From Ashinkailepas kermadecensis (taxonomy: Eukaryota; Arthropoda; Thecostraca; Neolepadidae), in contig JAOTOM010004865.1 in the NCBI GenBank assembly GCA_034440615.1, positions 372,001-436,000 on the forward strand: a stretch of 64,000 nucleotides of DNA, written 5' to 3'. The notes beneath the pieces were generated by a model. It searched no databases and had not been told where the DNA came from. It saw only the letters and a list, made by a program, of their open reading frames with translations. Shown in pieces: positions 12,060 through 23,404 of this stretch. The translations under genes were made by a program, and so were the position numbers. Position 1 is the stretch's first letter; the number at the start of each line of letters is the position of its first letter.

Positions 12060-13330
12060 GCATATATCCACAGTGTGTGCATAGCGTGCATGTTGTGTAT
12101 GTTATGTGTCATGAACGGGGTATACGTATGCATTTTACGGAGAACAGTAGCTTCCGGATTGTTTTTTATCTCTTCATCCTGGTGCTACGATGCAGGGGTG
12201 TGGTTGCCTACCAGGTAATAGCAGAGAGATGCGATAGGCATGGAAGGAGGCCCAAATTTGACTGACATTTACTTTAGTGCCTTCGTTCACATAATTTATT
12301 TTAGTGCTTTCGATAAGATAAGACATAACAGATACCGTTGTGTGTTGACAGGGTAAGCAAATGTGCATAAATGTTTACCTTGTGCGTAGTACCATTTAAG
12401 GCGTCTCCGGAATTATAAAGGCTATGCTTATCACGACCTGACATGGCGCAGCTGAAAAGTATGGCAGGGAGAAATCGCCCGATAGATGCAATCGCTTAAT
12501 TTTTTTTTGTGCGGTTTGACGAATGGTTGCACCCGAATATAGATCAAGGGCTAAGTAACTTTTGACTGCATTTTCTAATCACCGAGGAACGGTCATCGTA
12601 TGATATTGATGAAATTAAATGTTGCTCGCAAGAGCGCTAAATAATTTATATAAGCCGATATACCCTAAACTCTACTCCAATGACACCAATCCACTAACTT
12701 GGACACGGGCCACCGATTGTGCGTTAGTAGACGCATACCTGCAGGTGTTACGCCGCAAGTTCAGTAGCGACACCAACATTGGAGGGCAGCGAGTCCTGAG
12801 CGAGCCCTCAGCCGGCGCGCTGTTTTTTTCCCGTGTAGCGATTTGTAGAACCTCAGTCCAATTTTTCCGAACATTGCTTGATATTTAGAGGAATCTCTTG
12901 GTTTTTATTGGTCCAGTCTCATCCACCCCGGGCCCCGTGGCAATTTGTGAGGTGTGATACCATCTTGGACATGAATGGTCCACTCAACCTAACCACAATA
13001 TGCCGTCCCAGTCATGGGCGGAAAATGCGGTATGACAGGTATGGACATGGTCATACCAACTTCAAAGTTCGTGGCATTGCCACACCAATTTTCTGTGGTT
13101 TTTCTGTCACACCACAACATTATTTTGTTTAATGCAATTGGAGCAATATTAGCAGTTAAACGTAAAATTCGAACTGGGCAGTATAGGGACGTCACCAAAA
13201 GTTTTGCGTGGAGGGTGTCCACCTCATCCCCACGATTTGCAAACTCCCAGGATGTCGAACAGTCTATTTCGAAAAAGTTCGCTTATCGCGTATAAAAATA
13301 GGGCAATATTTCTTCATTGTATGTACCTCA
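12060..13330. other. Unrecognised DNA
   Basis: Several 60-93 codon frames on both strands (for example 12619-12888 and 13014-13295) show no recognisable motif. Nothing else seen. Confidence 0.3.
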
Positions 13331-13334
13331 TCAA

Positions 13335-13700
13335 ATGTACGTAAACGCAAAGGTACGTATGCGTAAACGTGTACACATCGGCTGACACGTACATTTACGT
13401 TTACGCACAATTGCGTTTACATACTTTTACGTTCACGTACATTTACGCTTACGCACATCTGCTCATACGCACATTTGCGCTTGCGTACATTTGCGCATAC
13501 GTACAGTGGCACATACGTACATTTGCGCTTACGTACATCTGCGCATACGTACATTTGCGCATACGTAATTTGCACATATGTATACTTGCGCATACGTACA
13601 TTTGCGCATACGTACTTTTGCGTGTACGTACATTTGCGCTTACGTACTTTTGCACTTACGCACATTTGCCATACGTACATCTGCGCTTACGTACATCTGT
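13335..13700. repeat. 16-bp minisatellite (TACGTACATTTGCGCA type)
   Basis: About 22 degenerate copies of a 16-bp unit alternating CGTACATTTGCG with CATA or CTTA linkers. Because 16 is not divisible by three, all three plus frames read rotated versions of the same 16-residue peptide (TYICAYVHLRIRTFA type). This explains the open frames at 13369-13821, 13475-13870 and 13578-13805. The embedded TACGTA palindromes give the array dyad symmetry. Confidence 0.9.
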
Positions 13701-13704
13701 CCGG

Positions 13705-14683
13705 TTACCTCGCGCTCGGGTGGACCGGACCGGGCCGCTCAAATCGAAGCCTTTGCTCGTCATCAAAGTACACAGAGTATGCACAGGCTTGCGCCTGTTG
13801 GTTAGTGGAATTGTTATATAACCCGCTGTGCGCACACCCCCTTGGTAGAATGTGTCGCTCAAAGGGATAGTTAGTCTGCCTCATAGGTGCATTTCACTAC
13901 TGTGGCTCATGGTCGGCGATACACAGTTTGATATGAAGGCATAGAAGCAGCTTACATCTCTTTCCCAATAAATCCGTGATCGAAGTCACCGTGCCCCAAT
14001 CAAAATTTGCCCGTAGCCCCTGCTGGGCAGATTTCCCCCATGGCAGACCAGCCTGCTGAGGCCTCATTTGTTGACGTGCCGAAGCAGATGGAACGCCCGC
14101 CAGGTAAAATCCAGCATAGCCCTGCAGGTTGGGTGAACATGCGCATCATCGCTATTGCAATCGGTGCCCGGCGCATGTCCAGCCCGCGCTGGTACCGAAA
14201 TCTGCTCGGGCGATGCCCAGCTGGAGTACGTTATAAAAACCCGACCGGAGCAGTGCCGGAGCCCGTTAAATATATGTTGTACGGGTCATCTGGGGCCCGA
14301 CTGTGGTTATGATACAATGTGGACTGGGCAGCTCCGTCGGTATTGTGCGAGGAAGTTATCCTGCAATACAGTTATAAGAATAGTTATATTACATACTGTA
14401 GGTACGTGTGCTCTCCTCTTGTCATCTTCTTCACGTAGGTAAAGTCGTCGCATGTATAAATACGACTTCCCCGTCTCCTCCCCTCCACAACTTGGAAGTT
14501 CATGCTAAGCTCGTAACGCAAGCGATGAGATTACTACATCACCGTGAGATGCCTCCACTCGAACTGGATATGCGTTCTCCAAATGCTGCAACATGACACT
14601 CTTCTCCGCCCATCCCCAAGTCAGCCAGCGGTGTTGTGCGTCTGGTCATAGGCGTGACGAGGGCATGAAAAGGCATCATATTT
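13705..14683. other. Unrecognised DNA
   Basis: No gene recognised; frames of 60-100 codons overlap on the plus strand without recognisable motif. Confidence 0.3.
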
Positions 14684-14836
14684 CAGGCGGATAGCAGTAA
14701 ATGTTATGCGATCTTCCGCCACTGCGTGTCGCATTATTTTCCCACGCGTCGATGCATTACAGGCGGAAATCGTATAAATGTTATACGATCATCCGCCACT
14801 GCGCAACGCATTACTTTCCCACGCGTCGATGCGCAG
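14684..14836. repeat. 76-bp tandem duplication with hairpin core
   Basis: Two copies start at 14684 and 14760, each with CAGGCGGA, a TAAATGTTAT core, CCGCCACTGCG and CCCACGCGTCGATGC. The second copy contains the inverted repeat ATCGTATAA-ATG-TTATACGAT flanked by GGCGGA and TCCGCC, an almost perfect palindrome of about 36 bp. The first copy is the less perfect version. Confidence 0.85.
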
Positions 14837-15019
14837 GCTACCGAGCTCTCGAACAATAGAAAAGCTGCACACAAAGAGCACGTACTCCATAGTGTCATCC
14901 TTCCATCTGACGAGAAATATTGTTACCTATGATTCAGCATTCAATTTCATGATTGTAATACCTAGCCCGTGTTGCTACCTAGCGATAGTTATCAGAAGTG
15001 ATGCTTCTAGAAAATTATG

Positions 15020-15320
15020 GAGTTCTTGAATCTGTGGAGGTTGTGAGCTGTGGAGGTTATGAGCGCTTCGGAGTTGTGGAAGTTGTGAGCTGTGAAGATT
15101 ATGAGCGCTTCGGAGTTGTGGAGGTTGTGAGCTGTGGAGGTTATGGCCTGTGGAGGTTACGACCGCTTTGAGTGTGTTGAATTTGTGGAGGTTATGAACT
15201 GTGGAGGTTATGAGCGCTTCGGAGTTGTGGAGGTTGTGAGCTGTGGAGGTTATGACCTGTGGAGGCTACGACCACTTCGGGTGTGTTGAATTTGTGGAGG
15301 TTATGAAATGTGGAGGTTAT
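15020..15320. repeat. TGTGGAGGTTATGA repeat with 109-bp higher-order period
   Basis: Short units of TGTGGAGGTTATGA type are organised into a longer repeat. The marker GTTGAATTTGTGGAGG occurs at 15176 and 15285 (109 bp apart), and the intervening CGCTTCGGAGTTGTGG block also recurs. Confidence 0.85.
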
Positions 15321-15339
15321 GATACGCTGTCTTCCGCTC

Positions 15340-15465
15340 GGACAGCTGGTCGCCTCGCTCCTCGCCTCTTGCCCTTCGACTCTCGCCCTTCGACTCGCCT
15401 TTCGGCTTTCTCCCTTCGACTCGACTCTCGCCCTTCGACTCGCCTTTCGCCTTCCGCCTTTCACC
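15340..15465. repeat. CTCGCCCTTCGACT short repeats
   Basis: Irregular tandem copies of CTCGCCCTTCGACTCG and CGCCTTTCG variants join the upstream repeat to the 7-bp satellite. Confidence 0.75.
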
Positions 15466-16880
15466 TCTTGTCTCTTGTCTCTTGTCTCTTGTATCTTGTC
15501 TCTTGTCTCTTGTCTCTTGTCTATTGTATATTGTCTATTGTCTCTTGTCTCTTGTCTCTTGTCTCTTGTCTCTTGTCTCTTGTCTCTTGTCTCTTGTCTC
15601 TTGTCTCTTGTCTCTTGTCTCTTGTCTCTTGTCTCTTGTCTCTTGTCTCTTGTCTCTTGTCTCTTGTCTCTTGTATCTTGTCTCTTGTATCTTGTCTCTT
15701 GTCTCTTGTATAGTGTCTCTCGTCTCTTGTCTCTTGTCTCTTGTATCTTGTCTCTTGTCTCTTGTCTCTTGTCTCTTGTCTCTTGTCTCTTGTATCTTGT
15801 CTCTTGTCTCGTGTCTCTTGTCTCTGTCTCTTGTCTATTGTCTCTTGTCTCTTGTCTCTTGTCTCTTGTCTCTTGTATATTGTCTCTTGTCTCTTGTCTC
15901 TTGTCTCTTGTCTCTTGTATCTTGTCTCTTGTCTCTTGTCTATTGTATATTGTCTCTTGTATCTTGTATCTTGTCCCTTGTCTCTTGTATCTTGTCTCTT
16001 GTCTCTTGTATCTGGTCTATTGTATGTCTCTTGTCTCTTGTCTCTTGTATCTGGTCTCTTGTCTCTTGTCTCTTGTATCTTGTCTCTTGTCTCTTGTCTC
16101 TTGTATCTTGTATCTTGTATCTTGTCTCTTGTCTCTTGTATCTGGTCTCTTGTCTCTTGTCTATTGTCTATTGTCTATTGTATCATGTCTCTTGTCTCTT
16201 GTCTCTTGTCTCTTGTCTATTGTCTCTTGTATCTTGTATCTTGTATCTTGTATCTTGTATCTTGTATCTTGTATCTTGTATCTTGTATCTTGTATCTTGT
16301 CTCTTGTCTCTTGTCTCTTGTCTCTTGTCTCTTGTCTCTTGTCTCTTGTCTCTTGTCTCTTGTCTATTGTCTCTTGTATCTTGTCTCTTGTCTCTTGTCT
16401 CTTGTCTCTTGTCTCTTGTATATTGTCTCTTGTCTCTTGTATCTTGTCTCTTGTATCTTGTCTCTTGTCTATTGTCTATTGTCTCTTGTCTCTTGTCTCT
16501 TGTCTCTTGTATCTTATCTATTCTATCTTGTATCTTGTCTCTTGTCTCTTGTCTCTTGTCTCTTGTCTCTTGTCTCTTGTCTCTTGTCTCTTGTCTCTTG
16601 TCTCTTGTCTCTTGTCTCTTGTCCATTGACTCTTGTATCTTGTCTCTTGTCTCATGTCTCATGTCTCATATCTCATGTCTCATGTCTCATGTCTCATGTC
16701 TCATGTCTCATGTCTCATGTCTCATATCTCATATCTCATATCTCATATCTCATATCTCATATCTCTTGTCTCTTGTCTCTTGTCTCTTGTCTCTTGTCTC
16801 TTGTCTCTTGTCTATTGTATCTTGCCTCTTGTCTCTTGTATCTTGTCTATTGTCTCTTGTCTCTTGTTTCTTGTCTCTTG
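15466..16880. repeat. 7-bp satellite (TCTCTTG)n, about 1.4 kb
   Basis: About 200 copies of TCTCTTG with point variants TATCTTG, TCTATTG, TCTCATG and TCTCATA. Variants are clustered: ten consecutive TATCTTG units at about 16230-16299 and a block of TCTCATG/TCTCATA at about 16650-16764. A 7-bp unit without stops opens all plus frames (LVSCLLS repeats, up to 492 codons) and a minus frame (RDKRQET repeats). I regard these as non-coding. Confidence 0.97.
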
Positions 16881-16884
16881 TCAG

Positions 16885-17510
16885 CCCCAATCAGGTATTG
16901 CTTCAGGAATGGCACCAAGTGACTGTCTTGCTGCCCTTTTCGCAATCTGTGACGTATTGACAGCCTTGTTCCTCACTCAAGTGCAAGTTTAACAAAACCT
17001 ACAGTTTGTCACAGCTCCTCACTTAATCCCGATCGAAATATTTGAATATGCTTAGTGACGTATGATTATACTCCGTTCAGAGAGAACGAACATACGCAGC
17101 TGCTTGAGCAATAAGACTGTGAAACGCGGACAGCTTGCAGTCAGTGGACCATATCGTTTTCGACACCGGGTCGTCTAGACTTAGAGCATCGCATGACTTC
17201 CGATCTTAATCCGAATAGATCATAACTTCCGAATTCGTTGCAAATCCGCATCCATACGAGACAGAGATTTATCCGTCATCTGTTGTCCACTCAGCCCCTC
17301 TCTCAAGATAAGCAAAAAAACATTAGCATCTGACCGGGTTCAGCATTGAATTGCAGATAGAACACTAAGAATATGCAATTTGCTATGTAAGACGGCGTAG
17401 AAAATAAGTTGACGTTTTGTGTCAGTGTGGATGGAAGTTTCATCCAATACACCATTTTTTCCAGAAGTATAAAGCTTCACTTCAGATCACACGCACAATA
17501 CTCCAGCCCA
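16885..17510. other. Unrecognised DNA
   Basis: Nothing recognised between the satellite and the family 1 retroelement remnant. Confidence 0.35.
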
Positions 17511-17514
17511 TTTT

Positions 17515-19035
17515 TGCTAGCATGGGAAGGTATGTAAAATAGATCGACTCTGCGGAGCATATGCTGGGCACGTGAGACTGGTGCGACATTAGTATGGACA
17601 TCCCATACGTGGAGGATGGCATATTCGCATTTGAAGTGGAGGATGGCATATTGGTTGAAGAATATATGTGTGGGTCAAGTTTGTATGTGACCCAGCCGTA
17701 GGCGGGCGAGGACCACCTAGACAGGGCGAGGACCACTTCCTTTAAACGTGTGCGTTGGTGTGCCGAGGGCCACCTGGAGAGAACGTGTTTCATGTTGTGT
17801 GTGAGATGTTGTGATTCCAGCATGCCGGGATGTGTTTGTGTAAGAATGTGTTAGCCAGGGACAGGAGGTTGCCCGGGTATGCTGGGAGACGGTGGGCGGG
17901 TGGGAGGTCGATGGCTTGACGACAAGATAGTCTGCCGCCTCGTTGCCCGGGATGCCCACGTGACCTGGGATTCAGCGCAGTGCCGATTGTAGGTGGGTGT
18001 GGTGAACCATGAAAGAGGTATCGGATGGTGTGCAGTGTGTGGTGAGTCGTGTGTGTATGGAGGAGCGTGAGTCGGTGCAGATGATGGTGAGTATGGTGAT
18101 GTGAAGTTCAATGATGTGTTGGAGTTAGGCGAGGATGGCCACTAGCTCTGCTGTGTATGCTGAATGATGTGGTGCTAATTTCGTTTGGTCAGTGTCAGGC
18201 CCACCGGACCAGGCGGCACCCGTAACGTCGTCGGTGCGGGAGCCGTCAGTGTAGATGTAGGGGTGCTAGGGTGAACCTCTTGATATTCGTTGAATTTGAG
18301 TTGATATTCAATGGGGGAGAGTAGGTTCTTGTGTTGGCGAAATAAATACTCGAGGATGTGGTGTTCATGTGCCAGTATGAGAGCAGGGAGGAGAAATTTT
18401 CTTGGAAGCTATCTCGTGAAATTTTAAGGTGAATGCAAGAATCTGGTTCAACTGAAGAGCGATGGTATATTTGTTCCTGTTATAGGTGGGCCGATTTTTT
18501 TTTAGCGGGGGGGCGTTAGTTAGGGCAAGGTGGGCGGGATGATTGTGCTATGTAATAGTTATAAAGTGATGTTTATCGAGTTGTAGGGACTGCGATGTTG
18601 GAGACCAGAGATGTTGGTCTCAGCCCGGGAGAATGTTGATAGGTTTTGTGCGATGTACTTCGGTGATGAGGCGTAGTGTCTGATTTTGTATGTTATGAAA
18701 TGATGTGGTGGGTGAGAGGGATATACTATCGAAAATAAATGAATTATATTCCAGGAATTATATACTTACATTCCAAGACGAGCCATGCATGTTTTGTGTA
18801 CACCGGAGGTGCAGCGCAGGGTGTTCAGACGCTGAACGCAACGCTGTTTGATAGGTAATATTGACATAGGTAATATTGGCCAAAATAGAGTCCTTGGTCT
18901 GGGGAAATTCCAAGGTATGTGAAAGTGCTTTGGTGGGGGATAATTTGATCCCGGCGGCCAGGGATAAAAAATAGCACCGTCCTGGCGATAGCGTCGGCGA
19001 CCAGGTGCAGACTCACCAGGCCGCAGTGGCGACCA
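17515..19035 (-). pseudogene. Family 1 non-LTR retrotransposon remnant (F1-A)
   Basis: Reading the minus strand from 19035 down gives pieces collinear with the open family 1 frame at 61.8-63.75 kb. In order: RT segments RRDQIIPHQSTFTYLGI and LEYNSFIFDSISPS; then HHILEYLFRQHKNLLSPIEY; the RNase H start YTDGSRTDDVTGAAW near 18210; AELVAIL; ICTDSRSS near 18090; GIPGNEAADYL near 17930; a RTRLKEVVLAL tail; and a decayed C-terminal zinc-knuckle region to about 17520. Frameshifts and stops separate the pieces. Everything upstream of the RT segment after the YADD box is missing, so the copy is 5'-truncated. A small duplication of GTGGAGGATGGCATATT lies at about 17607-17655. Confidence 0.85.
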
Positions 19036-19039
19036 AAAC

Positions 19040-19500
19040 CAGAATTTGGTTTGATATGTCCGTGAACATTTGAACCATAAATGATAGAATTAGTCGATGT
19101 ATCAGATATTTTCATTTAGCAGCAATGATCTTTTTCCAGATCAAAAGTATACTAGCAGCGTACCGCTAATGCTATCAAATATTCCGTCCCTCTGACCTAC
19201 CATATTTATACTAGAACCTCCCGTGGGCACAGGACGGCGCTTTTCTGACAACCACAATGCTAAACCAATGGCATACCGTGGTCGCCCAAACCGCCGACGA
19301 ACGCCGACCCGCCGACCAATGTGGTCGTCGCCTAGGAATCTAGTTGTAAATGAGGAATTGGAAATCAGGCAACTCTTGGTGGCTTGTTCAATCGTTCGTT
19401 CTAAAATTGGTTGTTTACGGTACTTGTACCTAATCGTGATGGTGAATTGATGTCGCGTTTTCGTGAATTGATTGCCTGACTGCCTTGATTCATATTGACA
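19040..19500. other. Unrecognised DNA
   Basis: Contains a 134-codon minus frame (19141-19545) and a 75-codon plus frame with no recognisable domain. Confidence 0.3.
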
Positions 19501-19504
19501 TTGC

Positions 19505-19710
19505 CGAGGTAGGTACCTAGTTAGATATCCAGGCGTGGACTCCATTCAACCATTCAAGATACTTAGAGGGAGCCAGTTTGCTACTGGAGGTCAGAGGTCA
19601 AATTGGATCAGGATAATACAGAAAGGTATGTTGATGCTTCTACCTACTTAGGTACCTAGGTAGGAACCTACCTAGGTACCAAGGTACCTCCCTAGGTACA
19701 AGGATATGAT
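19505..19710. repeat. TACCTAGG-rich tract with 30-bp palindrome
   Basis: Dense TAGGTACC/CCTAGG motifs. A perfect inverted repeat lies at 19651-19680: arm GGTACCTAGGTAGG, a 2-nt AA spacer, and its exact reverse complement. Confidence 0.85.
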
Positions 19711-19714
19711 CATG

Positions 19715-20227
19715 GGTAGCAGTGTCCAAAGTGTAAGCATTGGTAAGCTTGTTTTTTCACTTTGGATATGCCATTTTAAGACAAAAATATTGTAAGAACG
19801 CGTTTCATAATGGGATTAGGATGATGTAGCATGTTGCCTACCTAACCATTTACCTATTACCAGCACAAGTGCATGCATACTTTTCAGTTGGTAACAGATA
19901 ATATCAACATATTGATATTTAGTTGGGGCAATATATAATGAAGAATGTAATATGTCAACTAAATCCTAATCTAACATAGCCGCTGCCACTAGGTTATTTT
20001 ATGCTTTATCCCATGTGTTATGTCAAGCCTTTCATTCTAACCTAGTCTTTTTCTTTTTGAAATAAATATATCAGAGTCGAACAGTATCTTCAGAAAAAGG
20101 AAAAATCGAACATTTGCTGCAAAAAACAAGTAAGCAAAACATAATTTCATTCCATTTTGAGCAGGAATGAATGGCTCCATTGTCTTAATCATGTTCAGAA
20201 ATATGATCTCACAATATTGGGTATAAT
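19715..20227. other. AT-rich unrecognised DNA
   Basis: No gene or repeat recognised. Confidence 0.3.
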
Positions 20228-20716
20228 TGCACTTTAAGGTATGCATGAGGCAAGTTTTGCACACATTTTACCTCCATGAAGCAAACAATAGGGTACGGAC
20301 TGGTTAGGTTAAGCTTTTCTTTTCAGTTAAAAACACTCCTTTTTAACCCTTTTCAACAAAAAAGTATTTCTTCAAAAACAGATTGAGCTAGGGTAGGCTA
20401 TGTTAGGTTTTTTAATTGGACAAATGTTTGAGAAAAATGGAAAATTTTATTTTTGTAAGGAATGTATTTGCTTACATTGGAAGGTTAGGCTAGGCTAGGT
20501 TAGGTTATGTTATGTTGCATTTTGTTTTCTTTCTTTTGCACATTATTTTTATGCTATATACCCAACTCCAAGCCCATTTGTTGGTGTTATTTTGCCTACT
20601 AACTGAAAAGTATGCATATGCACATGAAAAGAATGGTCACATCATGTTGACCACATTCATAGAGATTGCATTGGAAAAAGAAATTCCAAGAATTCAAAAA
20701 ATTACCTTAAGGTGCA
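20228..20716. mobile_element. TIR repeat R, copy 1 (MITE-like)
   Basis: A 489-bp unit bounded by inverted ends TGCACTTTAAGGTA (left) and TGCACCTTAAGGTA (reverse complement of right), 13 of 14 matching. It aligns with R copies at about 20795-21265 and 42367-42832. Landmarks are ACACATTTTAC..CCATGAAGCAAA near the left end, CAACTGAAAAGTA or TAACTGAAAAGTA in the middle, and GAAATTCCAAGAATT near the right end. A GGTTAGGCTAGGTTAGGTTA-like run lies at about 20482-20505. No transposase was seen; this is probably a non-autonomous DNA transposon of unknown superfamily. Confidence 0.65.
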
Positions 20717-20794
20717 GATTTACCTAATATTGTCCTGAAGTGTCATGTCATTCTGAAAGTTAAAAGTACATCTAGTGTAAAATTTAGGGTATTA

Positions 20795-21265
20795 TTTTGC
20801 TTTTAGGTATTCACAGGACAAGTTTTACACACATTTTACTGCCATGAAGCAAAGAATGTTGTTAGGTTTGGTTACATGAGGTTAGTTTAGGTGTTTTTAT
20901 TGATAACAATTTTCCTTTTTTATAAAACAAATGTTGATTTTCCTTCAAAAGCAGGTTAGGCTAGGTTAGGTTAGGTTTTTCGTTTGATGAATCTTGAGAA
21001 ATAAGTATGAAATCTTTCTATTTTTTTATATTTCTTTTCTCATGGTGGCTTGGTTAGGTTATGCTATTTCTTTTGCTTTTGAACATTATTTGTATGCTAT
21101 GTTACCCAATTGAAGGCCACATTTTTAGTGTTCTTCTACCTGCCAACTGAAAAGTAAGCATTTGCAGAGGAAATGAGTGGTCACATCATGTTAACCATGT
21201 TCATAAACCGTTGGAGAATGAAGGTCCAATACTTCAAAAATGACCTTAAATCATTAATTTACCAC
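20795..21265. mobile_element. TIR repeat R, copy 2
   Basis: Collinear with R copy 1 and lying about 570 bp after it in the same orientation, so the two form a diverged tandem pair. The ends are more decayed (left TTTAGGTATTCAC, right ACCTTAAATC). The internal GGTTAGGCTAGGTTAGGTTA run is at about 20955-20980. Confidence 0.6.
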
Positions 21266-21269
21266 CTTT

Positions 21270-21645
21270 TGTGGGGACAAAATTAACTTGTAATTTTTGT
21301 ATTTCATTAAATTAGTAATCCTAACATAAGATATCCTATGATAACACCTTTGCTTTACAGAGGAAAAGCATGTGATTACTGATTAGTATGTCTTGTATAC
21401 AGTCTAAACTACAAATTACTGAAGCTCCTAAGATGGCAAGTGGAGAAGGTTTAGATAAAGATACCTATATGGAAGAACATTGGAATGTAGAGCTGGTGCT
21501 GATTTGGTCTGCTTACTTTGCTTTCCTTTGCCATCCACCCTGCCATGCCAGAATTTGCTGTGCCATTTCCAATTATTTCTTCTTTTTTTTAAAGTAGCTA
21601 ATATGCACACAGATTACAGCACAATGATGGTACTTTTCTTTGTAT
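21270..21645. other. AT-rich unrecognised DNA
   Basis: Only a 69-codon plus frame (21388-21597) without recognisable motif. Confidence 0.3.
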
Positions 21646-21651
21646 AGGTAT

Positions 21652-22135
21652 CATCCAGATACTTTGAATAGGATATATATAGGATAGATGGTATTTTTCC
21701 ACTCTGGCCAGGATATGGGTCTTCAGCATCCAAATCCAGTGTGAAAACAATACATGCATATTATGCTGAATTTCAAATAAAGTAATTGTACCAGAATTTT
21801 GGTGCACTGTACAATCATTCCAGGACATGCACAGATGTGTAGAGTTTGGCTTGACAAATATGCTCTGTTCAGGCATATTTTGTGCCCAAGTTACTTATCC
21901 AGATATCTTGAATAGTATATATCTAGAATAGATGGTATTTTTCCACTCTGGCCAGGATATGGCTAGGATATGGGACTCCAGCATCCCAATCCAGTGTGAA
22001 AAGAATACATGCATGTTATACTGGACTTCAAACTGAAATAATTGTGCCAGAATTATGTTGCACTGTATAATCATGGCACAAGTACAGATGTGTTGAGTTA
22101 TGCTTGAAAGTAATGCTTGGTTGAAGCATAATTTT
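21652..22135. repeat. Tandem duplication, about 245-bp unit
   Basis: Two copies start near 21652 and 21897, each running through ATCCAGATA, GATAGATGGTATTTTTCCAC, CTCTGGCCAGGATATGG, AATCCAGTGTGAAAA, ATACATGCAT and TGCACTGTA. Identity looks above 80 percent with small indels, including a short CTAGGATATGG insertion in the second copy. Confidence 0.85.
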
Positions 22136-22139
22136 TGCT

Positions 22140-22570
22140 AAGTATCCCTGGATATGTACCATTATTTCATTTTTTTCTGGAACTATGTTAGATATGTCTA
22201 GAGTAATATGCATTCTCAAGTTGCTTCAACATGGGCAACAACTTAAAACCAGTAAAGTTTGGTTAAATGCATTTCCCTTCAATAATGCTGTCATGAGCTG
22301 TAGCATATCTGTACATGTGATGTAGGTTTGGTGCTGTGTGTCAAAATTCTGATGGAATTCTTCAGTTTCAAAGCAAGGAGGGTTGGACATGGTTGAATTT
22401 GTTATTTAATGTTGCATTTTGAGAGCAAAATGTTTAACATTCCATTCCAAAAGTGTAATTTTGTATTTCTGAACCATTAACTCCTTTCTGTATTTTCCAG
22501 TTAGCTTGGGCATGTCAATCAAACAGGAATAAGTTTGTTTAATACAACGAAGAATGGCTCTTAGATGCTC
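22140..22570. other. AT-rich unrecognised DNA
   Basis: No gene recognised. Confidence 0.3.
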
Positions 22571-22587
22571 CTGGGTTTTAGACATTG

Positions 22588-22690
22588 CGTGTAAAAAAAA
22601 AAACAACAAAAAAAAAAAGGGGGGGAAATTAAAATTAAAAATAAAAAAAAAATTAAAAAATTAAAAAATTTAATTAAACCCCGGGGCGAA
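22588..22690. repeat. Low-complexity A/T and G/C runs
   Basis: Successive A runs, a G run, AAATT-type strings and a CCCCGGGG tract occur within about 100 bp, unlike the flanks. This may be a genuine low-complexity patch or a poor-consensus stretch. Confidence 0.6.
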
Positions 22691-22929
22691 AAAGTTTAAG
22701 CCTAACGTTACATTTGCTGTCAACTCAGCACATCCTGGTATATTTTAGGGTCGTTGTTTTTTTTGAACAGTCATTTGCAAACATCTCAAATCTTTTGGTG
22801 AAAAAGTCTCATATATTATAATCCCATATATTCCAGATAGTTCCACATGGAGGATAATTTTCTGGATGACAAAAACATCCAGTACAGGAACATTCTTTCA
22901 GCCCTGGTTGGACAGAGTACATGTCAGTA

Positions 22930-23205
22930 GTCAGCAGGCTGGATTTGTGCTTTGCAATCCTGGATGTGGAGAGGAAATCTTTGGGTGTAATTGAATATGG
23001 AGAGGATATCTGTATTCCAGCTTATGGCATCAGAATCTCGGCTTGTACTTTCCAGTAAATCTTGAGCACATCACAGAGCAGTTCATTGTCAAGAACCATT
23101 ATTGACCTACAAGTGAGACAAATGAAGAAGATTTCCTCAAGAGGATGATGCTTTGGATGCACCAAATCCAGGATTAGCCAATTTTTCCAACCCCGGCAGT
23201 CACTG
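22930..23205 (+). repeat. Dispersed repeat D, copy 2 (single-copy at the array site)
   Basis: Aligns with 9355-9795 over its length: GATGTGGAGAGGAAATC, GAATATGGAGAGGATATC, CTTGAGCACATCACAGAGCA, then TTTTCCAACCCCGGCAG and CTGATCTG. At the position of the ten-unit 18-bp array in copy 1 there is one CACAGAGCAGTTCATTGTCA segment, the presumed ancestral state. Confidence 0.7.
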
Positions 23206-23404
23206 ATCTGGTTGTATATGTACCCCCACCCTTTCTGATTACTATCGATCGCATATTCTTCAATGCTCAACTGAGTGGGGTGATGCCAGGGTGCAATATT
23301 TGGCTTGTGGGTGCAGTATATTGATATATTATGGCCAGCCAAACGTTTTAATTCAAATTAGCATTATTCGCGTTGATCTCAGTTAACCCCACTATCGCCT
23401 ATTA

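Noticed and set aside
13369..13870. Tyr/Arg/Thr-rich frames
   Set aside because: Rotated readings of a 16-bp array.
15310..16960. Open frames of 393-492 codons rich in Leu/Val/Ser/Cys
   Set aside because: All three plus frames and a minus frame are open because the 7-bp satellite unit lacks stops. There is no non-repeat domain.
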